DNA of 64,000 nt from Euptelea pleiosperma (GCA_035048495.1 CM068540.1:15422829-15486828), one strand, 5' to 3'; shown: positions 35,761 through 47,499, counted from the first letter of the stretch. Program-made: numbers and translations. The notes: generated by a model not told the origin, from the letters alone.

Positions 35761-37283
35761 TCATATCCCTTGTCTAGGTATACCTGTATAGAACTGGTCT
35801 TTCTCAGTGTAAACTGAGAAAAGGATAGTAAGTGCTCTTTGCAGACCCGCAAAAATATGTAGTTCAGTTGGGAGGGATCGAAACTTCTCAGTAAAGACTG
35901 AGATGAGAGTAGTAGTGGGTTCTCTGGCCATAGTTAGCAGAGCCGCAAACTCATTGAGTTTAGCGGGAATGTATCTAAATGGAGCAGACTCCTGCAGATC
36001 AGTAATACCAAAATTGTCTGACTCCGAGATGAAGTCAGACTCAAAGTGTTCTTGACACTGTGATAATTTTTTCTCTAGAGAGTCCTGAATTAGACTCTCT
36101 ACGACACAAGGTGTATCGACAATATCGACGTATGTTGGCTGTTCAAAAATGGTAACCTCTTCTTTGAGTTTGTTAAATGCCGTCGACATGTTATCGTCCC
36201 TATACCCGATATGTGTATCAGCGATGGTGAGGAACGGTGGGGCTAGGACAACTGGGACCACACTATCTAGACAGTACTCAGTGTCTGGAATGTATGCTTC
36301 AGGTGCAGACAATGAAGTATCAGAGGCAGATGATTCTTCTAAGCTAGGTTCAGAAGTCGATGCTTTGAAGGACACCGAAGATGGAGACTCGTGCTCATCA
36401 ATATTGTAGTCCAATCCTTTGTTTGTAGCAACAACAATTTCTTCTTGTAAAGTCTGGTACTTGGTGCAGTTGTGCGAATCCTCATTATGGACTATGGCCA
36501 TAGTATTCCCCTCTGGATAAGCCATAGGTAGGCTAGTGAAGTTGACTTCCTCTCTCTCTGATTCTAACTCACTTAGACGGTGTTCCAAGCTCTCCATGGA
36601 GTGCTGTTGTTGGATGATATATTGAGAGAGTTCTTCTAGACTATGTTTAGTAGCAGACTGTGGCTGTTCAACTAAAGGAAGCTGAGGTGCCAACTCTTGA
36701 ATGTAGTCCGACTGAGTATGAAAGTTATAGGATTGAAGTGACTCGGGGACTATCTGTTGACTCTGAAAATCCTACGGGGTCCACTGTTGACCAAAATATT
36801 CAGTCTGTGGATCGGGCTGGTACTCCGACTGCGAGTACTGCCCATCATATTGTCCACGGGGTTGGTGAAACCCGGAATGATACATATCCTATTACAGTTG
36901 CTGTTGGGGAAAAGACTGTTGTTCCCATTCAAAGTTATTATGACTTCCATTGTCCGGATAATATGTGTTATTGTAGGAGGTCTGCAGCGGAGGTTCAAAT
37001 GTACTAAAATTACAGACCTCTTCCTGGACATGAGGGAAATATCCCACAGATTTGGAGTGATAAACAAGCTTCTAGACCGCAACATCAAGGGGAAAACTGA
37101 ATTTCTCAAATCCTTAAGTAGGGATTTTAGCACTGGATTGCCCTGTGCTTCATATCTCATGGAACTCTGTGAAACTGGAGTGTCATGACGACACTCAGGA
37201 TTGGTATACCAGTGCTCAGAGTTATCTCCTAGATCTTCAAAGAAATTGTGGTAGGTCTCGAATAGAGGCCGTTCAGCATCCAT
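35761..37283 (-). pseudogene. Element G gag-like reading frame
   Basis: An ATG at 37283 (MDAERPLFETYHNFFEDLG) opens a minus-strand frame that is disturbed near 37000-36760 and continues openly to the stop at 35761. Visible parts: a Q/E-rich helix (ELSQYIIQQQHSMESLEHRLSELE, 36620-36560) like the end of gypsy gag proteins, a Ser/Glu-rich middle, and a C-terminal part with two related segments, LISVFTEKF and LFSVYTEKD, about 27 residues apart. No zinc knuckle, protease or RT is seen. F2 has the collinear DNA without an open frame. Its exact role is unknown. Confidence 0.6.
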
Positions 37284-38830
37284 CAGAGAGATGTGAGTCT
37301 CTCAGAGTAGGGAGATAGATTAGGTGGAAGAGAGTGGTGCGGTAGACTGACTCTCAGATCGAATCAGTATCGAGTTGGTTCAAATCCAAATGGGCATATG
37401 CTTGAAAAAGCATGCCCCTAGAGTCGACAAGAGGTTATGAAACCGAATGAGCCTAGATGATGCACACAGAGCAACAGATAATCTTAACCTAAACAATCAG
37501 GATAGTATTATGAATTATCTTGTTAGTGTAGGGATAGTGTAGATTATGACAGTGGGCGGACCACTGGTTTGTTTTCAATTACCCGCCGGACTAACTTTTT
37601 ACTCTGTAGGTTCTCACCAGGATACACTCTTCAAAGCAAATCCGCTAGTACTAACTCAAGTTGACTACAAGATAATCCGAAGCCTAGACAGACGTGCGGC
37701 ACATCGGCTGACTTAAGTACGCCCCAGACTAACCGGATTTGTCAAGCGTGAAGATGAGTTTCCCAGAAGATGAGCTAGGGTTGTTTCGTGTTCCTAATCC
37801 GACACTAAGCTAATCCGACAAACAATCAAGGAGGCCACTTACGAGCTCGGTATACTTGAGTAGTAGGGACCTATGGGTGTGTTAGATAATAGGGACCCGC
37901 ACTCATGGACTTAATCGACTTGATCTTTGAAGGGGTCGCTTTATGTGGAGTTTTCTTCGAACACCGATCTAAGTGGGCTCTACTTCTTGATTGATTTTAA
38001 TTCTTGGCTGTGGTTGCACAAAAGCTGGAATGACGAGGCGAGTGATGAAATCCCACCAGTTTCAAGTTAGAGCTGGGTTTGCTCTTTATGTATTTTATTA
38101 CGGCCAAACCAAGCAATTCCAATAAGTTTTGCAGAAGCAAATAAACAATCGGCACAATGTTTGCACAATGATCACGATCGCACTCAAGGCGAAGTGTAGA
38201 AACTTACTTGCCTGTTGGCTTCGCACGGGGTCTTCTCCGTGAGATAGGGAGGGGTATCCAAATGGGCTTGGGCCCGACTCCACCTCTTTGAGCTTTCGCT
38301 CCCTATTCACTTGATAAACGCAATCCGCAATCACGTTAGTACACAATGGTCTATGGTATAGAATGGGAAGGTATACCACCTTTGGGGTTTCAAGAAACAC
38401 GCAATGATTTAGGGCAAGTATTGTGAATTAGTTCCAATTAGGGTTTGAAATTCAACTTTAACTATTCCCGAATTAGGGTTCGGAAATATCTACATTTGAA
38501 TTACCCGGAGTTGGAAACCTTCCAAAATGGATCAAATAACCAATGGTGATCTAACTAGAAATAGCATAATGAAAATCCAACCCTAATATTATTATTATTA
38601 TTATTTTAATTAATTAATTAATCTAGCAGTTATTCTAAAAGGAGAGAAAATGAATCCCTAAGTTATTACAACTTTGCACTCGACCGTCCGAGGCATTAAA
38701 ATAATAAGTGAATAATGTAGAAAACAAAATGGAAAGTTTTTGATGTGGATCGGATCTTTAAGATTCAGCAGCTTTCTGAACTCCTGTTCCTCTTTTGCAA
38801 TCCCATCAACCGAGCGACAGCGGCGCCATT
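37284..38830 (-). mobile_element. Element G 5' leader with primer site
   Basis: A long non-coding leader between primer site (minus strand TGGCGCCGCTGTCGC at 38815-38829, two bases from the LTR end) and gag-like frame. (ATT)n and (TTAA)n simple repeats lie at 38588-38625. It is collinear with F2 21213-22820. Small frames such as 38098-38400 are not supported. Confidence 0.7.
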
Positions 38831-40457
38831 TGAAAGTAGGGTTTTCCCGTGTCGTTGGATCAAAAACCCTTGATTTCAACAATATTTGTAATTTCTCTGA
38901 ATTGGTTCACTTAATCTGCAAATAAGTAGACTTGCATAGTGGCTCGTGTCGGATATCGTTCGTACTCAGGATTAGTTAGCACAATAAGAAACAAGAATAA
39001 TCAAAAAATGCTCTTAATAAATGGAAGGGTGAGAATGGTGGAGGTTGATTTAAAATATGCTTGAGATTGTTGTTAAAATTATTAGAATGAAAAAAATATA
39101 AGAGAAACGAGAATGAAAAACACAATAAATGAAAGCAACTTAAACTTGAATTTAAAACTTGTTCATTAAACTAAAAATAAATGCTTACAATGTTTGTCCA
39201 AATGCTTTACGACGGAAATAACATTAAACCAAATTAATATAGAAAGCCATTAAAATATTACCCTAGAAAGCATGTAAAGGTAGAGAGGGAAAGAAAAGAG
39301 AGAAAGAAGGTAGGAAGGTTAGAGAGATGAATTAGAGAGAAGCTTACCATGAAGAGGTAGATGGTGCAACTTTGATTGGATCGACCTCAATAGGATTGAG
39401 GATTGTAGTCTTTGATTGTGGTGGATGGAATGGGCAGCAAGGAGACGTTGTTGTTTGACGCTTTACACCTTGAGGTAGAGGCGTTAATAGTGAATTCGCC
39501 GGAGTTGCTCGCCAAAGAAGAAGGGTGAAGAAGAAGAGAAAGAAAGAAGAAAGAGAGGAAGAGAAGGGGGAGGGAACCAACCCAAGAAGGAGAGATCGTA
39601 GATCTCTTATAGACTTTTTTTTTCTTTTTGCTTGTTGTAAAAATAATGACATTGGATCTAGAGAGATCCAACGATTGCGAATGGGTTAGTTAGATGAGAG
39701 AGAGAGTGACTAGGATAGAGAGATATGGGGGAGAGAAGAATCGGTCAAGTGAGACCAATTCTCTCTTGTTGTTGCAAATGGGCATGCGCATGGGCATGGG
39801 TCATGGGCATGGGTCATGGGTATGGGCATGGGTCATGGGTATAGGTCTTGGGTCATGGGCCTAGGTCATGGACCAAGATAGATAAAGAGAGAAATAGGAG
39901 AGAGGTGAGAGGTGAGAGAAAAATACAAAAATAAAAGCATTGGAAGGTCTTGAACCCTGGTCTTCTTTATTCTCTCTCCTCCGCTTCACCAATTAGTCAA
40001 ACTTATCCTTTGATGTCAATTGGTGTGGCCTTTAACACCTAAGTCCTTCTTGGTCTCCAGCTATTCTTCTCTCTCTTAGTCCTTGTTCTGGCTCTATGAT
40101 CTTCTAACTTTGCCCGTACATGTCTTCTATCTTTTTATCCTAGCCTATTGGTTCTTTAAGCTTTGATAGAAGTCTTCTGTGGTTGATCGTGGGCCTGCCA
40201 GTCCTCAAGAATCGCCCGATAGGGTCTCCTGCAAATGAAAAAGCGCGTAATGAGATTCAACTAAAACGGCTTGATAATGGACTATCCGAAATGCGTATAT
40301 TTCATGCAAATAGTCGATTTTCATCTAAAGAATGCGTTCTATGCAATGGAAGAAACTCTTACATGGAAAAGTCGACGAAAAAACAAGTTTTACGTAGGAG
40401 AATGCGACATCGCTATAAGAATAATGGCTTAAAATAAGCACTTTTGAGCGAATATCA
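38831..40457 (-). repeat. Element G 5' LTR (1627 bp)
   Basis: Collinear with 32222-33806. The length difference is mainly the minisatellite at 39776-39872. The palindrome ACCGTTGGATCT is mutated here (about 39648-39675). Confidence 0.92.
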
Positions 40458-40462
40458 GATAG

Positions 40463-40990
40463 TCAGAGTTCCCACTTATGGGAATGACCCATACATCGTT
40501 GGTCTGAGGAGGAAATTCAGAATCCCTGCCTCAATTTTCATAATGATCGGAGGTCGTCATGGTGAGGATACCAATCCTGGTGAGATTAGTGTAACTTGTG
40601 CCCAACTGAAATTTGGGTTGTCTCTTCCTCTCTCTCCTCTTGTCCGGGAAGTACTTCACTTTTACGATCGTGCTCCCGGTCAAATGAATAGCAATTTCTG
40701 GCGTCTAATGGCCAGAATTGACTATATCAATGCCTCCAGCAAACACAAAATCGGTCTTCCCGAGATCGATTATCTGTATTTTATGAAGAGATGTCCCGAC
40801 TCCAGTCATCCTTTAATGTTCTGGACTATCGCTGCTCGGGATAAAACTAAAAAGATTGTCGAGAGATTGTCCAATTCTCACAAAGGATGGCATGCTAATC
40901 CCCTCCTGGTGACGGGATCTTGGGAGTTTGATGAGAGAATGGAAGAGGGTCCCCCTAGGAACAGGGTTAGATCGAGCTTCAGTCTTCGAG
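40463..40990 (+). pseudogene. Antisense gene exon 1, 3' part (Transposase_28-like domain)
   Basis: Resumes the frame broken at 32221. Shows VPTYGNDPYIVGLRRKF, PLSPLVREVLHFYDR, FWRLMARIDYINA and PEIDYLYFMKRCPD. The pattern of an N-terminal helix, a hydrophobic strand and a YLY-FMKR segment resembles the putative gypsy-type transposon domain of plants. The exon ends CGAG before GTATGTTTTT. Confidence 0.75.
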
Positions 40991-41074
40991 GTATGTTTTT
41001 CAATGTTTCATTGTTCTTTGGTATGCTAATCTCCATATCCCGAGAACCCTGACCATAAAATTTGTTGCTTGCAG

Positions 41075-41467
41075 ATTTTTTGAAACCCCCATTAAGATAT
41101 CCAGCAAATATTGAGGATAAGGTCAAATATATCATCAAGAAGATCCCTGCATTAGTAAGAGTCTGGTCACTTGCCGGGAGTATTCCTCCACAACACCGAC
41201 AACCGGCTCTTCCCGAGAACCGCTCCAGATCATCTGCTCCCGTGAACTCTACCAGGATGGGTGAAGACAATCCCGAGGAAACAAGTCCTGACATACCTCT
41301 TGTAAGAAAGAGGAAACCTCAATCCGAGGTTCAGGCATCAGGTTCATCAGAACTTTGTTCGTCCCGTTCTCCTTCTGACACTGCCAATTGCCGAATATTT
41401 CAGGCATCCAGGCGGTCATTTAGAGCCAAGAAACGAGCTTGCCCGTAAACTAGCAAGAGCATAAGAG
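41075..41467 (+). pseudogene. Antisense gene exon 2
   Basis: Starts after TTGCTTGCAG, in phase with exon 1 (DFLKPPLRYPANIEDK). The middle is Ser/Pro/Arg-rich. Near the 3' end the frame must shift by one base to reach ELARKLARA, followed by TAA (probably a decayed CAA), before the GTATTC donor at 41468. Confidence 0.65.
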
Positions 41468-41537
41468 GTATTCAGCTTGTGACTTTGTCTTTTGATTCTG
41501 ATAGATTATTTCTGACACTCTCTTCACTTCATTGTAG

Positions 41538-42233
41538 ATGGCAAGCAAGAAAGATCAATTGAGGCGGACTGACTTCCCACATCTCGTGGTGGATCTTCCG
41601 CGTCAAAAGAGGAAGAAGTTGGTGAAAGGTCTGACACTAGAGTTTGACACATCCAGCTCCCGTCCAGCTGAGACCTCTACTCTTGAAGCAACACATCCTC
41701 CACCTGTTGTGGCTTCTCAACCATCTACCCAACCGGCAAGTCCAAGCCCGACAACTCGACGGGCAAATCTTCCTACCTCCCCGATTTCTCCTCCAGGATT
41801 TCCTTCTCCTTTGTCCAATCAAGGAGATCAAGTAGTTACCCTGCCATCAATGGAGATGATCCCTACTCTCCCGGCAAACCTCCAAAGGCTCTGTGAACTG
41901 AGCACTTCTTCAGGTGAGGGACACGCATCTTGGACTTCTTTCCCAAGTGGGACTTCTTTTGATATGGTTGATAAGTGGATATCGAACAAAGAGGCTTATC
42001 GAAGAAGACATCCCATTGTAGGTTTCCCAGAATTTGATGCAGAACAAGAGCATGTGATCAAGGCGGGATACCTGGATAACGGGATGCCAGTCTCGAGGGC
42101 CAGCTCAATCGCAGATCCCGGGGTTGCAGTAAAATATATCAAGCGGATATGTCTTCCCAAGGATAAACTTCGATATGTTGATCTGACAAACCCGTCAACA
42201 ATCTTCGACGTGATAAGCCGCTCCATTCTCGAG
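41538..42233 (+). pseudogene. Antisense gene exon 3
   Basis: Open for 232 codons after the acceptor TTCATTGTAG. Contains a basic stretch (RQKRKK, possible nuclear signal), a long Pro/Ser/Thr-rich segment and a more ordered end (FPEFDAEQEHVIKAGYLD; DPGVAVKYIKRICLPKDKLRYVD). Ends CTCGAG before GTAAGAAAC. Confidence 0.7.
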
Positions 42234-42304
42234 GTAAGAAACTCTTACTGATCTCTGAGTTCTCTGTATGAATTTCCAAATTTAATACCTTCGCGTTCTT
42301 GCAG

Positions 42305-43015
42305 ACTATGCATTCATATGCCGGGTTCAAAGACTATGTGACAGATGTCATTAACCGAGAAGTGGACGACAAGAAGAAGATTGCTGAGCTAGAGACCACT
42401 CTTAGATCCCTAGAAGCTGACTTGAAATCCCGTGAAGAACAATACCAAATTGTTCTTCAATCTTTAGAGTTAGCCAAGACCAAGGCATTGTTGGAAAAAG
42501 AGATAGCAGCCAAAGCATTCGCTGCATAGAAAAAGATCGAGGATGAACTGACTAAGGCAAACAATTATAATGAAAAACTACAAAGGGAAATCGAGAAGTC
42601 TCGTCAAGCTGTTGAACAGTTTGCGAAGGATCTGGAGAATGTCACAGCTGAGAGGGACGAGATCGAAAAGGCCTCTCACGAGCTTCAAGGAGAGAGTCAT
42701 GCTTTGGGATACCGTGAAGGGTATGATCAATGTCAGATGGATCTTGGAGAAGATGAACCAGAGGCTACTAAGGAAATCGAACAACTTCCTAGTAACAGCC
42801 CTGACGTTTCTCTTCCCGTCGAACCTTCAGTAACAAAGGGCGAGCAAAATCTCAGTAGTGTACCCAAAGTAGTTCCTCCCGTTGACTCAACATTTATGGC
42901 CGATTCTCAAGTACCAACAATTGATCCTCCTCTCCCGGCAGAATCATCTCTTGTTAAAGAGTCTCAAAATATCGTTGCACCTACTATTCAGCCGGTAGGC
43001 GAGCAGAGTGTTTGA
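42305..43015 (+). pseudogene. Antisense gene exon 4, coiled coil
   Basis: Follows acceptor CGTTCTTGCAG. It encodes about 140 residues of heptad-rich helix (KKIAELETTLRSLEADLKSR...) interrupted by one TAG at 42527-42529 in the same frame, then a Pro/Val/Ser-rich tail with repeated VPPV/PPLP-like words, and stops with TGA at 43013-43015. Confidence 0.7.
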
Positions 43016-43183
43016 AATTGTAATCAGTGCCACAGGGCATGCTTTAATCTATCTTTTTAGTTTTCTTTTTCGTATTTCTGCCCAAGGGCCTCAACTATGT
43101 AGATGTCGTTTAGGGCCTTCTATAGAAAGTTTCTTTTTTCTAAATAAGTATGAACTCAAAGCCTTCAATTTATTTCACAGCAA

Positions 43184-43835
43184 AGTTGTCGGGATTCTCA
43201 TTGATCCCTCTAATGAAATTAGGACTATTTAGATTTATACTGATCTAAACTTGAGAATTTTTTACTAAATTCCCTGGACTTGTCGGGAATCTTATTAGAT
43301 CATCCCGTCCTCCTAGTTTTTGTTCTTGAGTTTTTATCAAGGCGATAGGCCAAGATGTGTAAGAATTCAAGACTCCAGGCTAGGTCTATAGGGTTGTCGG
43401 GAATCAAGTTTAGCCATCCCGACCTTTCGGTTTGTATACTTGGATTCTTGTCAATGCAAAAAGCCAAGATGGGTAAGAATTCAAGGCTCCCGGCTAGGAT
43501 TTCATAATTGACGGGATTCTCGTTAATTCTAGTTGCATGACTTAGAATATTTAGATCATCCCGGCCTTTCGGTTTGTATACTTGGATTCTTATCAAGGTA
43601 AAAGTCAAGATGTGTAAGAATTCAAGGAAAAAATCAAGATGTGTAAGAATTCAAGGCTCCGGCTAGATCTTCAGAGTTGATGGGATTCTCATTAATTCTA
43701 GTCGCATGAATTGGAATATTTAAATCATCCCGGCCTTCCGGTTTGTATACTTGGATTCTTATCAAAGTAAAAAAGCCAAGATGTGTAAGAATTCAAGGCT
43801 CCCGGCTAGGTCTTCAGAGTTGACGATGATGCCTC
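43184..43835. repeat. Diverged tandem repeats between two convergent reading frames
   Basis: A unit beginning GTTGTCGGGAATC or GTTGACGGGATTC, with ATCATCCCGGCC, TTTCGGTTTGTATACTTGG and AAGATGTGTAAGAATTCAAGG, recurs from about 43184, 43280, 43394, 43506 and 43675 (113-170 bp apart). One unit has a further 33-bp internal duplication (near 43605-43650). The array fills the gap between the stop of D pol (43894) and that of the antisense gene (43015). Short CGGGA/TCCCG pairs echo the LTR repeats of D. Confidence 0.8.
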
Positions 43836-43893
43836 TTGTATGAGAAATTTAGAATTATCTTTATTGATAGAAAATGCGCATATTAAATGCATT

Positions 43894-45290
43894 TTATGGC
43901 CTTTCGAATACATCTCCATCTTGGGTCTTCAAATAATATACCCCGTTCTGCCCAATCTTATCAATAATGTAAGGTCCTTCCCAATTGGCACCCAGCTTGC
44001 CACTTCCAGGCTCCCTAGTATTATCAAATACTTTTCTTAATACCAAATCTTCAACTTTGAAGGTCCTGCGTCTGACACGACGATCGTATGATCGTTTGAT
44101 TATTTGCTGATAGTTCGCCAGTCGTACAACCGCTTGTTCCTGCCATTCTTCAAGTAAATCATTATCCCGAGCCAGAATCTCCTCATTTTGTCCAGAATTG
44201 ATAGCCTGAGTACGAGATGTCGGGACAACAACTTCTGTAGGGATGACTGCTTCTGACCGATAGGCCAAAATGGAGATTCTCCCGTAGTCCTTCTCGGGGT
44301 GGTTCGATACGCCCATAGTACCCCTGGCAACTCTTCTGCCCATTTTCCCTTTGCCTGATCTAGTATGTTCTTCAAATTTTTGAGTATGACTCGATTTGCC
44401 CTCTCAGCAAGTCCATTGCTTTGGGGGTATCTCGGGGCAAATAATCATTTCTTAATATTCAAAGCCTGACACAAAGCTTTGATCTCGTTGGAATCAAACT
44501 GGGTTCCATTGTCCTTGATAATCTCTTGTGGGAATGCCGAATCGACAGATGACATTTTCCCATAAGAACTTCTTAACATGTGAGAACTGCACCTGTACTA
44601 ATGGAACTGCTTCGATCCATTTTGTGAAGTAGACGGTAGCTACTAGCAGAAATCTGACGTTTCCTGGAGTTGTCAGGAGTGGTCCCATTATATCCAATCC
44701 CCATTTCGCGAATGGTCATGGATTGAACACAGGATGTAACTCTTCAGCGGGGACTTTGATCAGTGGAGAATACTTCTGGCATTTCTCACATTTCTTGACA
44801 AGCAATTTGGCGTCCTTCTGCATATAAGGCCAAAAGTATCCTTGGCTGATGGCTTTGTGTGCCAAGGTCCTCGCCGCCGAGTGATTTCCGCATTCTCCTG
44901 CATGTATCTCTTGGAGAACTTGTTAGGATTCACTAGGGGTAAGGCATTTTAGGAGAGGGCCCAATGCTGATTTTCTATACAAATCTTGGCCCACCATAGT
45001 ATATCTTCTTCCAAGCCTCTGAATTCTCTTAGCAGCATCTCTTTCGGATGGGACGTCTCCATTCTGTAAGAATCTCCAAAAGTAATCCATCCAACTCACC
45101 TCAGGATTGCTCGCAATCGTGGCTAAGTACATCTCAACTGGCATATAGATACTCAGAAATTCTTGATAATTCACAGGTATGGTTCTTGACTCAGTATCTC
45201 CCAACATAGTGGATAGATAAGCCAAGGCATCAACATGTCGATTCTCCATTCGAGGTAATTGATGAACTTCTACATTGTCGAACCGTCCCA
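43894..45290 (-). pseudogene. pol: Element D integrase
   Basis: Several minus-strand frames give a gypsy integrase. There is an N-terminal zinc motif with His pair (EIHAGECGNHS, about 44915) and Cys pair (CEKCQKY, about 44780). The catalytic core has MDIMGP (44697) and TKWIEAVPL, then FGIPTRD. A downstream stretch has [25 protein letters not shown] (44340-44270). A C-terminal barrel-like part (FKVEDLVLRKVF, WEGPYIIDKIGQNGVYYL) ends at 43894. At least four shifts or stops break it. It would insert element DNA into the genome. Confidence 0.85.
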
Positions 45291-45881
45291 TTAACTATTG
45301 GACGATATCCAGATAAGCCGCCCTCTCTCATCTCGGGCTAGATACGTCTCGGCATATTGACTGACTACCAACTGAGAATCAGTATATATGGTAATATCCT
45401 TTATCCCGAGATCTAGTGATGTTTGAAGTCCAGAGATAACTGCTTCATATTCTGCTTTGTTGTTGGATGCTACGAACCCAAGTTTAATAGATTTCTCCAA
45501 TCTAGTGTTCTCGGGTGTGACTAGGACAACTCATATCCCTGATCCATTCTTGCTGGCCGATCCATCAGTGAACAACCTCCACCCCATCTTTGGATTCAAC
45601 ATTTCAGGCATCTCGGGAAGTGGAAGGACTTCTCTATCCTCGCCCCCAGTGTCTGCCACATCTTGTAATGGGAAATCAGCTAAGAACCCGACTAGGGAAT
45701 GCCCCTTCTCTGATGTCCTTGGTGAGAATTGAATGTCGTACTGAGCCAAATAAATGGTCCATTTAGCCATCCTTCCTAATAAATTGATCTTACCGAGTAT
45801 TGATTTCAAAGAATGCTCTGTATAGAACGTAATGGTTCTTCCTTCGAAGTAAGGTTTGAGACGCCTAGAAGCATAGATCAA
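45291..45881 (-). pseudogene. pol: Element D RNase H and second (archaeal-type) RNase H
   Basis: The first RNase H end (ASRRLKPYFEGR, FYTEHSLKSIL) at 45870-45780 is followed by WTIYLAQYDIQF and then a second RNase H. This shows LFTDGSASKNGSG (45560-45535), NNKAEYEAVISGLQ and YTDSQLVVSQ (45460-45350). Two RNase H domains in this order mark the Tat lineage of Ty3/gypsy. A shift lies near 45530. Confidence 0.82.
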
Positions 45882-46117
45882 CGCAGAGCAACTTTCTCGA
45901 TTGTAGCATATCTCGTTTCTGCTCCAATAAGAGTTTTACTGGTAAAATATACTGGCCGCTCTTCTCGGTCGAGCTCACAGAAGAGAGCGACGCTGATAGA
46001 TTCATCAGTTGTGGCCAAATAAAGGCCCAAAGGTTCTCCTTGGTCGGGTTTAGAAAGGATGGGAGGTTGTGAGAGATAATGTTTAAACTTCTGAAAGGCT
46101 TCGTCACATTCCTCTAT

Positions 46118-46900
46118 TCAGTCAAACCTTCTATTTTTCTTCAAGAGCTTGAATAAAGGCCTGCATCTATCTGATGACCTTGCTATGAAGCGATTTAATG
46201 CAGTTATTCTTCCCGCTAGCTTCTGGACCTCTTTCATGTTCTTCGGTGAAGGCATTTCTGTTAAGGCCTTGATCTGCTCGGGATTAGCTTCGATACCTCG
46301 TCTTGTAATGAGATAACTTAAGAACTTCCCTGAGGCTACTCCAAAGACGCATTTGACTGGGTTGAGCTTTATTTGATACTCCCATAGACGGTCAAATGTC
46401 TTCCCGAGATCTCCTAAATGAAGTTCCCGGGTTCGAGTTTTAACCATGATGTCGTCTATATAAACTTTCATTGTCACACCAATCATGTCATGGAACATTT
46501 TATTGACAAGACACTAGTAAGTGGCTCCCGCATTCTTGAGGCCAAAAGGCATCACTTTGTAACAAAAGACACATCTGTCAGTCGTGAAGGTCGTCCTCTC
46601 CTGATCTGGCTCATACAACGGAATCTGGTTATAGCCCGAGTATCCATCCATGAAGGATAAGATTTCATATCCCGATGTGGCGTCGACAAGCTGATCAATT
46701 CTTGGTAAAGGATATGCATCTTTAGGGCAAGCCTTGTTCAAATGGGTGACGTCGATACACACTCTAATCTTCCCATTCTTCTTTGGTACAGCTACTACAT
46801 TGGCTAACCACTGAGCATTGTTGACTTCTCAGATGAACCCGGCTGTCAAGAGTTTATCAATCTCTTCCTGGACTGCCTTCTGCTTCTCGGGGGAAATTCT
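46118..46900 (-). pseudogene. pol: Element D reverse transcriptase
   Basis: Frames 46762-46514 and 46498-46118 show gypsy RT landmarks: DVTHLNKACPKDAYPLPRID, FMDGYSGYNQI, MPFGLKNAGATY, the catalytic YIDDIMVKT (46459-46433) and FLSYLITRRGIEANPEQI. A TAG stands at 46512 where relatives have Gln. Confidence 0.9.
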
Positions 46901-47499
46901 CCGAGGTCGTTGTTTCACAAGTAAATGTTTATTATCTACCTTTAAATGATGACAGGAGATGTCGGGAGGAATACCTGGCATGTCGCTGAATGACCATACG
47001 AAGATGTCTATGTATGATTTCAGAAAATCAGTATAGGATATCTTCTCTTCTACAGATAGACCAGCCCCAATAAAGGTATACTTTGGATCTTCCTAGGTCC
47101 CAAGGTTGATTTGTTCAGTTTCCTCTATCGTGGGAATGCTACCAGGCTCAAACTTAACATTTTCATCTTCCCGGCTAGGCGTAGTCTGCTCCAGACTTGC
47201 CGGGATGCGCTCTGATTGCTATTGCTCAGCAACCATAGACGAAGTTCCATCTCCATGTGGGTCCTCACGACCGAGAACATTCTTAGGTCGGAGTGCAATT
47301 GCATAACACTTCTTTGAGACAACTTGGTCTCCTTTCAGTTCCATTATCCTATGATCAGTAGGGAAACGGAACAACTGATGATAGGTGGATGGCACGCCTT
47401 TCACCTCATGTATCCATCATCTCCCCAAAATGCTATTGTAGGGGGATGGAGTATCCAATACAAGAAATTCTACCATAGATGTGATCGATCCCGTCTTCA

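Larger units (their letters stand above)
32222..40457 (-). mobile_element. Element G: non-autonomous gypsy-type element
   Basis: 8236 bp with LTRs 32222-33806 and 38831-40457 and exact GATAG duplication. On the minus strand the LTR begins TGATATTCGCTCAAAAG and ends CTACTTTCA. The primer site TGGCGCCGCTGTCGC is next to the right LTR (38815-38829) and the polypurine tract TTGGGGGTTG next to the left one. Only a gag-like frame remains (37283-35761), with no protease, RT or integrase. The first 160 bp of the two LTRs differ at about eleven sites, all transitions. This is the innermost insertion of the chain A > C > D > G. Confidence 0.93.
32017..43015 (+). pseudogene. Antisense intron-bearing gene of element D, split by element G
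   Basis: Plus-strand gene opposite to gag-pol. Segments: 32017-32221, then (after element G) 40463-40990, 41075-41467, 41538-42233 and 42305-43015. Removing G and one GATAG copy keeps the frame. Exon 1 ends in phase 1 and joins exon 2 in frame. Introns of 84, 70 and 71 bp have GT...AG borders with GTATG or GTAAG donors and TTGCAG or TTGTAG acceptors. The protein has an acidic N-terminus, a conserved-looking domain (40480-40900, with RLMARIDY and PEIDYLYFMKR) recalling the plant Transposase_28 / putative gypsy-type transposon domain, a Pro/Ser-rich middle and a long C-terminal coiled coil. Antisense extra genes are known in Tat elements such as Grande. Decay: a small shift plus TAA in exon 2, and TAG at 42527. 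Confidence 0.75.

Noticed and set aside
36660..37188. Plus-strand frames over element G
   Set aside because: Shadows of the minus-strand gag-like frame; no motif and no promoter.
37534..38400. Leader frames in G (for example 38098-38400)
   Set aside because: Short, not kept in the collinear F2 sequence.
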